64,000 nt of DNA from Aeromicrobium stalagmiti (GTDB taxonomy: Bacteria > Actinomycetota > Actinomycetes > Propionibacteriales > Nocardioidaceae). Position numbers and translations under genes: made by a program. How positions within the stretch are numbered: the stretch's first letter is position 1; each line of letters opens with the position of its first letter. The DNA is taken from contig NZ_JABSTZ010000005.1 in assembly GCF_013283745.1 (NCBI RefSeq), forward strand, positions 1 through 64,000, written 5' to 3'. Positions 43,659-52,082 of the stretch are shown in pieces. The notes beneath the pieces are model-generated. The model did no database searches, was not told the origin of the DNA, and saw only the letters and a list, made by a program, of their open reading frames with translations.

Positions 43659-45785
43659 TCAGGCGCGGGCCTCGAGGGCCTCGGTGAGCAGGGCGACCAG
43701 CGCCTCGAGCTGGACGTCGGCCGACGACGAGATCTCCTCGTCGGAGCCGTCGAGCGCCCGGGCGGCGAGGCCGGCCTTGCTGTCGATGAGCTCGGCGATC
43801 TTGCCGTCGATCGTCTGCGCGGCGATGATGCGCCACGCGGTGACGGGCTCCTCCTGGCCGATGCGGTGGACGCGGTCGATCGCCTGCGTCTGCTCCGCGT
43901 CGGTCCACGACAGCTCGGCGAGGACGACGTTGGAGGCGACCTGCAGGTTGAGGCCGACGCCTGCCGCGGTGAGCGAGCAGACGACGATCTCGACGTCCTC
44001 GTCCTCGACGAAGGCGTCGATGTTCTTCTGACGGACCTTGGGAGTCTGGTCGCCGCGGATCGAGGCGTACCGGATGCCGCGCTTGGTGAACGTCTCCTCG
44101 GCGACGTCCATGACGTCGACGTGCTTGGCGAAGAAGACGACCTTGCCGACGTTGCGCGACAGCTGCGCGGCGTAGTCGGCGGCAAGCCCGGCCTTGGCCT
44201 GGCCGATGCGGCGCATCATGCCGAAGACGTTCTCGCCGGTCTTCTCGTTGTCGCTGTCCTCGCGCTCCCAGCGGGCGACGCTGCGGACGAGGTCGACGTC
44301 GATGCCGTCGACGGTCCGGCCGGACGTACGGGTCTCCAGCGCCGTGTCGTAGCGGGCGACCAGGCGGCGCGCCAGCTCCTGCTCGGCCTCGCGGATCGAC
44401 CGTCCGACCGCGTCGTCGAGCTCGACCGGCAGGTCGGCGATGCGCCGGGCCGGGATGTCGGCGGCGACGTCGACCTTGCGGCGGCGGACGATGCCCATGC
44501 TGATGACGTTGGTGCGGGCGGAGGAGTAGAAGCCGGAGTCGGCCGGTGACAGGCCGGTCTCCTCGAGCTTCTCCATCAGCTCGGCGAGCGGCTTCTTGTC
44601 GTCGATCCAGCCGAGGAACTGCCAGATGGCCCGGAAGTCCTCGATGTCGTTGATCAACGGGGTGCCGGTCAGGGCCATGAGCAGCGGCCGCGCGGTCCGG
44701 GTGCGGATGCGCTCGGACAGCTCGAGCGCGTGCTTGGAACGCTGGGACGACTTGTTCTTGATGAAGTGCGCCTCGTCGACGACCATGCCGCGGAAGCCGA
44801 AGTCGCCGAGCCAGCCGACGTGACGGTCGAGCACCTCGTAGTTGACGACGACGATGTCGGCGAAGCCGTCGATCGAGTCTCCGTCACCGTGGATGACCGT
44901 CGCCTTGCGGCTGGGGGTCCAGATGTCGGCCTCGCGGGCCCAGTTGGTCTTGACGACGTTGGGGACGACGACCAGCAGCGGGTAGGCGTCGGCGGCGTGC
45001 GCGGCGAGCAGCGCCTGCGCCGTCTTGCCGAGGCCGGGCTCGTCGGCGAGCAGGAAGGTGCGGTGACCCTCCGCGGCGGAGGCGACGACCTGCGCCTGGT
45101 GGGGCATGAGCTCGAGGCCGCCGGGCGTCATGAGGAAGCCGGGATCGGGCAGGGGCATGCAGGACGACGCGCCGCCGTACTCGAAGGCGCGGAACAGGGG
45201 ACCGAGCAGCTCCCACGTCGACAGCCGCTTGGGGCTCGCTGCCTTCTGCGGGGCGGCGGAGAAGTCGGGGGCGAGGAACGGGTTGGCCAGCTGGCGGGAG
45301 ATCACCGACTGCGGGACGACGCGGCGCTCGGTGACGACGGGTGCTGCCGACGGCTCGTCGGACGACTCCTCGGCCGCCTGCTCGATGCCCGCGGTGTGCA
45401 GCATCTCGGTGCGCAGGGTGTCGGCGGCGTCGGTGAAGACGGCGTTCTCGTCGAGGAGCGGGTAGACGGTCGGGTCGAGGGCGACGGTCTGCGCCAGGAT
45501 CGTGGCCACGCCGTCGAGACGCTTCATCTGCTCGGCGCGGCTGGCCTCGGTCATGGCCTTGTCGGCCTTGACCCGGGTGCGCTCCTCGCGGACGAGCACC
45601 GCGACGACCTGGAACTTGGTGCGTCCCGACGGCGTCAGCGGGCCGCGCTGGGCCTTGGCCTCGACCTCACGGACGGCGCGCGCGAGGACGCGGATGATGT
45701 CGCCCTTCTCGAGGGGACGGGCAGATCGCTGCTGGCGTGGTGCCGTCCGGGTGTTGCCGGACTGGCGCTGGCCTCGTCGAGCCAA
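43659..45785 (-). CDS. SNF2-family DEAD/DEAH-like helicase
   Basis: A 708-residue SNF2-type ATPase. Motif I is DEPGLGKTAQAL, motif II is VVDEAHFIKNKSSQ, motif III is ALTGTPLIND, and the late motifs include VCSLTAAGVGLNLQVAS and TQAIDRVHRIGQEEPVTAW, all intact. The N-terminal 200 residues have no domain I recognise. It should translocate on double-stranded DNA and remodel protein-DNA complexes; the partner is unknown. I use a TTG start at 45785 because AGGAGGA lies 4 nt upstream (45790-45796); no ATG or GTG nearby has such a site. It follows the YibE/F gene on the same strand. Confidence 0.9.
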   Translation of the reverse strand: MARRGQRQSGNTRTAPRQQRSARPLEKGDIIRVLARAVREVEAKAQRGPLTPSGRTKFQVVAVLVREERTRVKADKAMTEASRAEQMKRLDGVATILAQTVALDPTVYPLLDENAVFTDAADTLRTEMLHTAGIEQAAEESSDEPSAAPVVTERRVVPQSVISRQLANPFLAPDFSAAPQKAASPKRLSTWELLGPLFRAFEYGGASSCMPLPDPGFLMTPGGLELMPHQAQVVASAAEGHRTFLLADEPGLGKTAQALLAAHAADAYPLLVVVPNVVKTNWAREADIWTPSRKATVIHGDGDSIDGFADIVVVNYEVLDRHVGWLGDFGFRGMVVDEAHFIKNKSSQRSKHALELSERIRTRTARPLLMALTGTPLINDIEDFRAIWQFLGWIDDKKPLAELMEKLEETGLSPADSGFYSSARTNVISMGIVRRRKVDVAADIPARRIADLPVELDDAVGRSIREAEQELARRLVARYDTALETRTSGRTVDGIDVDLVRSVARWEREDSDNEKTGENVFGMMRRIGQAKAGLAADYAAQLSRNVGKVVFFAKHVDVMDVAEETFTKRGIRYASIRGDQTPKVRQKNIDAFVEDEDVEIVVCSLTAAGVGLNLQVASNVVLAELSWTDAEQTQAIDRVHRIGQEEPVTAWRIIAAQTIDGKIAELIDSKAGLAARALDGSDEEISSSADVQLEALVALLTEALEARA

Positions 45786-46053
45786 GGGTTCCTCCTGTGG
45801 AGTGCCGGACGGTCGTCCGACGGTGTGCCGACACCACACCTGCTCGCGGACTCGTGTCGATGCCCGCCGGGCACAGATACGGCGAACGATCGTCTGGCGG
45901 CGTGCCCTGCGTCCAACGGGCTTCGCGTCACGATCCTGGAGCAGTCCTTGTCGCTCGACGAGCGACGCTTGCTGCGGTTCGGTGTCATGACCACCATACC
46001 GCTCCCGGTGGCACATGGGGCGGGGACGGCCCCGAATGGCGGGACGAACCTCG

Positions 46054-47322
46054 TCAGCCGCCGCGCGGACCCGCGTGGCTGCCACCCGACGACGGGGCCG
46101 CGGGGGTCGGTCGTCCGGTGGTGGGGGTGGTGGGAAGGTCCTCGGCGCGTGGGGGTGCGAGCCACACCGCGAACAGCGTGGTGACCGGCACGGCGAGAAC
46201 GAGTCCGATCGCACCGACGAGGGTGCGGACGATCTCCTGCCCGATCTCCTCCGTCGTGGCGATGTCGGCCAGGCCGCGCTGGTAGGCCGTCGCGAGCAGC
46301 AGGATCGTCATGGCGGAGCCGGCGTAGGCGAAGACGAGCGTGTAGACGCTGGACGCGATGTGGTCGCGGCCGATGCGCATCGCCGAGGTGAAGAGCTCGG
46401 CGCCGCGGGCGGCCGGCTTGAGCGTCCGCATCTCCCACACGGCGCTGGCCTGGGTGACGGTGACGTCGTTGAGCACGCCCAGCCCGGCGATGACCATCGT
46501 GCCGGCGACGATGCCCGACAACGAGATGCCGGGAACGGTGGCGATCAATCGCTGGTCGTCCTCGGAGCCGATGCCGCTCAGCTGGGTCCAGCCCGTGGCC
46601 GCGACGCCGATGGCAGCCGTCAGCGCGATGCCGACCAGCGTGCCGAACAGCGCCGACGTCGTCCTGATCGAGATGCCGTGGGCGAGGTAGAGGACGACGA
46701 TCATGATCACCGTGGACCCGACGATCGCGACCGGCAGAGGCGACTCTCCGGCGAGGAACGCGGGGAGCATGAACTTGGTGAGGGCGAACAGCGTGACGCC
46801 GATGCCGGCGATGGCGAAGAGACCCCGCCAGCGCGCGACGGCGATGACGAGGACCGCGAAGATCAGGGCGAGCGCCGTCAGCGGGAAGCCGCGCTGGAAG
46901 TCGAGGAACTCGTACGACACGGTCTGGCCCTCGGGCTGCAGCCGGATCAGCTGGACCTTGTCACCCGGCTCGATACCGGCCTTGTAGCGCGACGCGTCGA
47001 GGTCGAACTTCGCCGTGCCGTCCGAGACCGAGGCCTCGACGTGGGCACAGTCACCGGCGACCTCGACCGTGCCGTCGGGCCCCTCGCCACCGCTGTTGCA
47101 GTTGAACGGGTCGACCTTCGTGACGGTGCCGTTGGCCGTGCTCACGCCGTCCGCGCCGTAGGGGTTCTGGTCGCGGGGGACCTGGTCGGCGTCGGGCCAC
47201 AGCGCCACCATCGCCGCCAGGGCGACCGCAGCGATCGCGAGGACGACCACGCCCAGGATCACCGCGAGGCGGCGCCGGGGCGGCCCGGCGTCGGGCGTGG
47301 AGTGCGAGTGAGAGTGTGCCAC
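46054..47322 (-). CDS. YibE/F family integral membrane protein
   Basis: A 422-residue membrane protein. A histidine-rich N-terminus (AHSHSHSTPDAG) and one helix lead to a small extracytoplasmic domain with two cysteines (FNCNSGGE and AGDCAHVE), then about seven hydrophobic helices with the YibE/F core KFMLPAFLAGESPLPVAIVG, GIVAGTMVIAGLGVLNDVTVTQASAVWE and GRDHIASSVYTLVFAYAGSAM. The family function is unknown. The GTG at 47322 is the likely start. It is divergent from the phosphotransferase gene whose start lies only 9 bp away. Confidence 0.85.
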   Translation of the reverse strand: MAHSHSHSTPDAGPPRRRLAVILGVVVLAIAAVALAAMVALWPDADQVPRDQNPYGADGVSTANGTVTKVDPFNCNSGGEGPDGTVEVAGDCAHVEASVSDGTAKFDLDASRYKAGIEPGDKVQLIRLQPEGQTVSYEFLDFQRGFPLTALALIFAVLVIAVARWRGLFAIAGIGVTLFALTKFMLPAFLAGESPLPVAIVGSTVIMIVVLYLAHGISIRTTSALFGTLVGIALTAAIGVAATGWTQLSGIGSEDDQRLIATVPGISLSGIVAGTMVIAGLGVLNDVTVTQASAVWEMRTLKPAARGAELFTSAMRIGRDHIASSVYTLVFAYAGSAMTILLLATAYQRGLADIATTEEIGQEIVRTLVGAIGLVLAVPVTTLFAVWLAPPRAEDLPTTPTTGRPTPAAPSSGGSHAGPRGG

Positions 47323-47334
47323 GATGACAGCGTG
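47320..47334. promoter_or_regulatory. Interlocked divergent leaderless promoters
   Basis: Plus strand: CACGAT (47320-47325), 6 nt, GTG 47332. Minus strand: CACGCT (47334-47329), 6 nt, GTG 47322. Each -10-like box contains the other gene's start codon. Both boxes deviate from TANNNT at position 1 only. Neither gene has room for a Shine-Dalgarno sequence that does not overlap its neighbour's codons. Confidence 0.5.
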
Positions 47335-48102
47335 CCAGAGGACACCGAGCCGCATGAGGACAGGGAGCATCTCCCGGGAGCGGTCGGCGGGGCCACCCGC
47401 ATCGGCCGCACGGTGCGACGCCCCACCGGGGCGTGGACGCCGGCCGTGCACGAGCTGCTGACCTACCTGCAGGCCAACGGCCTGCGGGGCATGCCCGCCC
47501 TGCACGGCATGGACGACGAAGGCCGCGAGGTGCTCCAGTACGTCGAGGGTCGTGGCGTCCCGATCGACGACGAGGTCGTGCTCGACACCGTGCTGGTGGA
47601 GGCCGTCGCCTGGCTGCGCGACTTCCACGACATCGTCGAGGGCTTCCGGCCCGAGGGCTCGCGCGTCTGGCGCGGCGGCGAGGCGGAGATCGAGCCGGGC
47701 CAGGTCATCTGCCACAACGACCCGGGCGCCTACAACTGGATCATCCAGAGCGGGCACTTCGTCGCGATGATCGACTGGGACATGGCCGGCCCGGGCCGGG
47801 CGATCGACGACCTCGCCTTCCTGGCCTGGACGGGCATCCCGCTCTACCGCGAGATCCCGGTCGACGACGTCGCACGGCGTCTTGACCTCCTGGTCGACGC
47901 CTACGGCGAGTGGGGCCCCATGACGGTGCTCGACGCCGTGGTGGAGCGGATGACCACGGCCGCCGACCGCATCGAGGCAGGCCAGGCTCGCGGCGACCAG
48001 GGCTTCATCAACCTCGCCAGGGTGGGCGAGCCCCAGCGCACGCGCGATCGCGTGGAGGCCTTCCGCGAGCGCATCGCGGCGATCGAGGCGGCTCTGTCAT
48101 GA
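47332..48102 (+). CDS. Aminoglycoside phosphotransferase family kinase
   Basis: A 256-residue small-molecule kinase-fold protein. The N-terminus LPGAVGGATRIGRTVRRPTGAW and EVLQYVEGRGV match the nucleotide-binding lobe of the APH/choline-kinase family. The catalytic loop is VICHNDPGAYNWII (HxDxxxxN) and the metal-binding Asp is in FVAMIDWDMAGPGRAIDDLAFL. The substrate is unknown; real aminoglycoside resistance is not implied. It starts at GTG 47332. Its stop overlaps the ATG of the cupin gene (ATGA). Confidence 0.86.
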   Translation: MPEDTEPHEDREHLPGAVGGATRIGRTVRRPTGAWTPAVHELLTYLQANGLRGMPALHGMDDEGREVLQYVEGRGVPIDDEVVLDTVLVEAVAWLRDFHDIVEGFRPEGSRVWRGGEAEIEPGQVICHNDPGAYNWIIQSGHFVAMIDWDMAGPGRAIDDLAFLAWTGIPLYREIPVDDVARRLDLLVDAYGEWGPMTVLDAVVERMTTAADRIEAGQARGDQGFINLARVGEPQRTRDRVEAFRERIAAIEAALS

Positions 48103-48521
48103 CCCATCCGTTGGCCGAGGCCCTCGACCTGCAGCCCCATCGCGAGGGTGGCTGGTACCGCCGCACCTGGGAGTCGCCGGTCCAGGTGACCCTGCCGGAC
48201 GGTCGCGTGCGCCCGACCGCGACCCTGATCTACTTCCTGCTGCCCGCCGGCCAGTCGTCCGCGTGGCACAAGGTCGCGTCGGACGAGCTGTGGATCGCCC
48301 AGCGAGGCTCGGTCGTCCTCGAGCTGGGTGGCGACGGGGACCTGCCGGGCGAGACCACCGCGCAGGTCGTGGGCCTCGACCTGGCTGCGGGGCAGGTGCC
48401 GCAGGCCCGGGTGCCGGCGGGCGTGTGGCAGCGCACCGTGCCGTCCGAGGCCGACGCGTTGGTCAGCTGCATGGTCTCGCCCGGCTTCAGCTTCGACGAC
48501 TTCGAGCTCGTCAGCCCCTGA
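48099..48521 (+). CDS. DUF985 cupin-fold protein
   Basis: A 140-residue cupin. It begins LAEALDLQPHREGGWYRRTW and carries TATLIYFLLPAGQSSAWHKVASDELWIAQRG, then PAGVWQRTVPS and CMVSPGFSFDDFELVS, which matches the DUF985 family. The His and Glu of WHKVASDELW could bind a metal as in other cupins. Function unknown. It is translationally coupled to the phosphotransferase gene upstream. Its last 11 bases overlap the DUF2071 gene, which converges on it. Confidence 0.84.
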   Translation: MTHPLAEALDLQPHREGGWYRRTWESPVQVTLPDGRVRPTATLIYFLLPAGQSSAWHKVASDELWIAQRGSVVLELGGDGDLPGETTAQVVGLDLAAGQVPQARVPAGVWQRTVPSEADALVSCMVSPGFSFDDFELVSP

Positions 48522-49245
48522 CGAGCGTCGGCATGCCGAACACCGTGTGGACCCGGTCGGCGTGCACGACGGAGTCCGGGGCGCGACCGGCGAGCCCGGG
48601 CACTCCGGCCGCGGCGACCAGGTCGTCGTCCAGCACGTCGAGCGTCGCCTCGCGCAGCGACCACGGGACGTGGTGGTTGGGGATCCACAGCGTCCGGCCG
48701 AGGTAGCGGGTGTGCAGGCCGAAGCGGGCCGTCACGAACTCCTCGACCGACGACGGGTGGGTGATGGGGTCGCCGAGCGTCGCCACGAGGCGGCCACCGG
48801 CGCCGCGCGGTCCGGGCCAGCGGCGCCGGGTGACGTACTCGATGCGGTCGGCGTCTTGGCTGATCCGCATGCGCGCCCACATGTACGGGGTCGCGAAGGC
48901 GACCCGCGCGCCGATCGCGACGAGCAGCCGGCTGGTCTCGAGCGAGCGGAAGACGACGCCGTGACGTCCCTCCTCGTCGACGGAGTAGAGCCGCACGTTG
49001 GTCTCGGCGAAGTCGCCGAAGAACGGCACGGCGGGTCCGTGGGCGAAGCCGGCGCGGCGCATCTCGAACGGGATCAGGCCGACGTAGGTGACGCCGTCGA
49101 GGGTGTCGGGCCGGGTGCCGGCCGGCAGCAGCGGGGCGATGATCGCGGGGTCGACGGCCCAGTGCACGAACGTCAGCCGGGTCCAGTCCTGGCGCATGAT
49201 GCGCGGCCCGACGAGGGGCGGCGCCAACGGATTGAACGTGTTCAC
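48511..49245 (-). CDS. DUF2071 (YqjF-like) family protein
   Basis: A 244-residue soluble protein of the DUF2071 family. MRQDWTRLTFVHWAVDPAIIAPLLPAGTRPD opens the core, followed by YVGLIPFEMRRAGFA and NVRLYSVDEEGRHGVVFRSLET. The function is unknown. I choose GTG 49245 because a CATACT box ends 6 nt upstream of it; the longer frame begins at TTG 49269. It converges on the cupin gene. Confidence 0.8.
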   Translation of the reverse strand: MNTFNPLAPPLVGPRIMRQDWTRLTFVHWAVDPAIIAPLLPAGTRPDTLDGVTYVGLIPFEMRRAGFAHGPAVPFFGDFAETNVRLYSVDEEGRHGVVFRSLETSRLLVAIGARVAFATPYMWARMRISQDADRIEYVTRRRWPGPRGAGGRLVATLGDPITHPSSVEEFVTARFGLHTRYLGRTLWIPNHHVPWSLREATLDVLDDDLVAAAGVPGLAGRAPDSVVHADRVHTVFGMPTLVRG

Positions 49246-49302
49246 TTTTCCAGTATGGACCCGCGACAAGGCGTCCGCTCACCATGTGACCTGGCTCACC
49301 TC

Positions 49303-49308
49303 TAGGGT
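49303..49308 (+). promoter_or_regulatory. -10 box in front of the broken symporter gene
   Basis: TAGGGT, then 6 nt, then ATG 49315. The promoter looks intact although the gene is damaged. Confidence 0.5.
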
Positions 49309-49314
49309 GACCGG

Positions 49315-49867
49315 ATGGACTCGCCGCTCACCACGATCGGTCTGCCGATCGCGCTCGGGATCATCATGTTCGGTCTCGGCCTGTCGTTGACCCTGGCCGA
49401 CTTCGATCGCGTCCGGCAGCACCCGCGAGCGGTCGTCATCGCGCTGGCCTGCCAGCTGCTCGTGCTGCCGGCGGTCTGCTTCGGGCTGGTCGTCGCGCTC
49501 GACCTGCCGCCCCTGCTCGGGATCGGCATGATGCTGCTGGCGGCGTCGCCGGGCGGCACGAGCGCCAACCTGTTCAGCCACCTGTTCCACGGCGACGTGG
49601 AGCTCAACGTCACCCTCACCGCGATCAACTCGATCGTGGCGATCTTCACGCTCCCGATCATCACCAACCTGGCCATCGCCTACTTCGACCGGCAGGACTC
49701 CGTCTCGCTGCAGCTCCGCAAGGTCGTCGAGGTCTTCGCGGTCGTGCTCCTGCCGGTGCTGCTCGGGATGCTGGGGGCCTGCGGCGGTCTACTCGATCTT
49801 CATGTTCGTCTTCGCCGGAGCGTGGGGCTACGTCCTGTCGCGCCGCACCGAGCCCGTCAGGGCCTGA
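49315..49867 (+). pseudogene. Bile acid:sodium symporter (BASS) family gene with internal deletion and frameshift
   Basis: The first 160 codons are a good BASS N-terminal half: IGLPIALGIIMFGLGLSLTLADF, then LLAASPGGTSANLFSHLFHGDVELNVTLTAINS. After VVLLPVLLGML (about base 49770) the frame no longer looks like a symporter. In another frame just downstream (about 49788-49867) there is a plausible family C-terminus, YSIFMFVFAGAWGYVLSRR, ending at a TGA at 49865-49867. About 100 residues of the usual 300 are missing at the junction. I infer a deletion that also shifted the frame. The in-frame reading runs to 49953 and overlaps the alditol oxidase gene. Confidence 0.8.
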
Positions 49868-51101
49868 GCCAGGCGTCCGTCAGGTCGTTGGCGAACCGGC
49901 CGTCGGGATCGACCCGGGCGACGAGGTCGGCGAAGTCAGGCAGGCGGGGATAGGCCGCGAGCAGCCGTTCGGGGGTCGTCTCGAACAGCTTGCCCCAGTG
50001 GGGACGGGCCGCGAACGGCGCGAGGGCGTCGTCGAGCGTGGGGAGGAACGCCGTGACCGCCGGGACGTCGAGCCGCCACGTGAAGTGCAGCGCCACGCAG
50101 TCGGTGCTGTGGCTCGGGCTCAGCCAGAGGGTGTCGGCGGCGATGGTGCGGATCTCCGAGACCAGCAGCAGCGGCTGGACGAGGGGTGCGAGAGCGCGGA
50201 CGGCCGCGATCGCCTCGAGCGCGTGGGTGCGGGGGACGAGGTACTCCGTCTGCAGCTCCTCGCCGTCGCTGGGGGTGTAGCCGAGGCGGAAGTGCGGCAG
50301 GCGGTCCCACCACGGACCTGACCGACCGAGCTGCTGGGTCGTGAACTCCGCCGAGACGCCCGGGAGCGGGTGGACGCCGTGCTCGGCGGGGGTGGCGCCG
50401 AACAGCTCGGTCGGGGCGGCCCCACCGGCCTGTGACTTGAGCCAGACCTGGTGCGGGCCGCTCGCGCTCCAGTCGGTGAACATGCTCACGCTGTAGGCAC
50501 TGGCGGTGATGGTGTCGAGGTTCTCCTCGAGCGCCGACCACGGCAGGTGCTCGAAGACGTCCTGCCGCACCTCGAACGTCGGCACCACGTCGAGCGTCAC
50601 CGACGTCAGGACGCCGACGCGCCCGAGCGACACGACCATGGCGTCGAAGTCGTCGTCGCCGCGGCGTACGTCGACCAGCTCGCCGTCGACACGGACCATC
50701 TGCATCGCCGCCACCGCACTCGCGAGGCTGCCGTTGCGGTCACCCGAGCCGTGGGTGCCGGTCGCGACGGCGCCGGCGACCGAGATGTGGGGGAGCGACG
50801 CGAGGTTGGGCAGGGCCCAGCCCTGCTGGTCGAGCCGCTCGACGAGCTCGCCGTAGCGCAGGCCCGCCGAGACCGTGACCGCTCGGGCGTCCTGGTCCAC
50901 CTCGACGACTGCCGGCAGCGCCGCGACGGAGACCTGTGCACCGTCGGTGTCGGCGATGGTGTTGAACGAGTGCCGCGAGCCCAGCGCGCGCAGCCGCGGC
51001 GCCGCCCGGACGATCTCGATCAGCTCGTCGATCGACCGCGGCTCGTGGAGCTCGCTCGCCCCGTACGTCAGGTTGCCTGCCCAGTTGGTCCCCGTGGTCA
51101 C
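49857..51101 (-). CDS. Alditol oxidase (xylitol/sorbitol oxidase family)
   Basis: A 414-residue VAO-type flavoprotein closely resembling Streptomyces alditol oxidase. The N-terminus TNWAGNLTYGASELHEPRS is shared, the covalent FAD histidine is His 44 in LGSRHSFN, and ASLPHISVAGAVATGTHGSG binds FAD. The sugar-alcohol-binding residues of that enzyme (Glu and Arg in SEIRTIAADTLWLSP, Lys in HWGKLFE) are kept. It oxidises a polyol C1 hydroxyl with oxygen, releasing hydrogen peroxide (family knowledge). It starts at GTG 51101 with a CACACT box 6 nt upstream. Confidence 0.92.
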   Translation of the reverse strand: MTTGTNWAGNLTYGASELHEPRSIDELIEIVRAAPRLRALGSRHSFNTIADTDGAQVSVAALPAVVEVDQDARAVTVSAGLRYGELVERLDQQGWALPNLASLPHISVAGAVATGTHGSGDRNGSLASAVAAMQMVRVDGELVDVRRGDDDFDAMVVSLGRVGVLTSVTLDVVPTFEVRQDVFEHLPWSALEENLDTITASAYSVSMFTDWSASGPHQVWLKSQAGGAAPTELFGATPAEHGVHPLPGVSAEFTTQQLGRSGPWWDRLPHFRLGYTPSDGEELQTEYLVPRTHALEAIAAVRALAPLVQPLLLVSEIRTIAADTLWLSPSHSTDCVALHFTWRLDVPAVTAFLPTLDDALAPFAARPHWGKLFETTPERLLAAYPRLPDFADLVARVDPDGRFANDLTDAWLRP

Positions 51102-51146
51102 CCGACCAGTGTGCGCCCTCACCGGTGGGGGAGTTGACTGGGCGTC

Positions 51147-52082
51147 ATGGCGAAGCGATGGGAAGCGCACGACCTGGCCGGGCCCGAGAGCTGGCGGCTC
51201 GTCGAGCACGAGGTGGCTCCGCCGGGCGCGGGGGAGGTCACGATCGCGGTGCGGGCGGCCGGCATGAACCCCGCCGACGTCAAGCACGTCGCGGCGGGCT
51301 CCGATCCGTCCCGGCTGCCGGTCGCGATCGGCTACGAGGTCGCCGGCGTGATCACGGCCGTCGGCCCGGGCACCGAGATCGCGAGCGGTGGCGGCGCGGT
51401 CGGCGACGAGGTGCTCGCGTTCCGGGTGAGCGGCGGCTACGCGACCGAGCTGACGGTCCCCGCGCGTGACGTGTTCGCCAAGCCGGCCACGATCGGGTTC
51501 GCCGAGGCCGCGAACCTGTTCCTCGCCGGGTCGACGGCCGCCGACATGCTCCGCGCGGCCGGGGTGACGGCGGGCGAGACGATCCTGCTGCACGGAGCAT
51601 CCGGAGCGGTCGGGGTCAGCCTGCTGCAGCAGGCGCGGCTGCTCGGCGTGCGGGTGGTCGGCACCGCCGGCGAGGGACGGTCCGACGTCGTGCGGGGCTT
51701 CGGCGGCACCCCCGTCGCCTATGGTGACGGGCTCGAGACGCGGGTCCGCGCTGCGGCACCCGACGGCGTCGACGTCGCGCTCGACGCGGTCGGCACCGAC
51801 GAGGCGGTCGACGTGTCGCTCGCCCTGGTCGCCGACCGGAGCCGGATCGTGACGATCGCGGCGAAGGGCCGAGCCGACCGTGAGGGCTTCACGGCGCTCG
51901 GCGGCACGATGCCCGAGAGCGCCCGGTTCCGCGACGAGGTGCGGGCGCACCTCGTGGAGCTCGCCGGTTCAGGGCAGCTGGTCGTCCCGGTCGCGGCGAC
52001 GTACCCCCTCACCGACGCTCCCGAGGCCCTGGCCCGCCTGATGGCCGGTCATCCGGGCGGCAAGCTCGCGCTCGTCCCCTGA
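51147..52082 (+). CDS. Zinc-independent quinone oxidoreductase (MDR family)
   Basis: A 311-residue medium-chain dehydrogenase/reductase. [18 protein letters not shown] is the substrate-side signature and [30 protein letters not shown] is the Rossmann glycine-rich NADPH site. The catalytic and structural zinc ligands of alcohol dehydrogenases are absent, as expected for quinone oxidoreductases. It probably reduces quinones or enones with NADPH. It diverges from the alditol oxidase gene, and its last 34 bases overlap the ABC-F gene tail to tail. Confidence 0.9.
   Translation: MAKRWEAHDLAGPESWRLVEHEVAPPGAGEVTIAVRAAGMNPADVKHVAAGSDPSRLPVAIGYEVAGVITAVGPGTEIASGGGAVGDEVLAFRVSGGYATELTVPARDVFAKPATIGFAEAANLFLAGSTAADMLRAAGVTAGETILLHGASGAVGVSLLQQARLLGVRVVGTAGEGRSDVVRGFGGTPVAYGDGLETRVRAAAPDGVDVALDAVGTDEAVDVSLALVADRSRIVTIAAKGRADREGFTALGGTMPESARFRDEVRAHLVELAGSGQLVVPVAATYPLTDAPEALARLMAGHPGGKLALVP

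Noticed and set aside
43659-45785. SNF2 helicase as part of a DISARM-like or other defence system
   Set aside because: No methyltransferase, PLD or DUF1998-type partner genes are adjacent; neighbours are housekeeping or unrelated.
47332-48102. Aminoglycoside resistance gene
   Set aside because: The fold and catalytic loop fit the wider APH-like kinase family, but nothing points to an aminoglycoside substrate, and the gene is coupled to a cupin.
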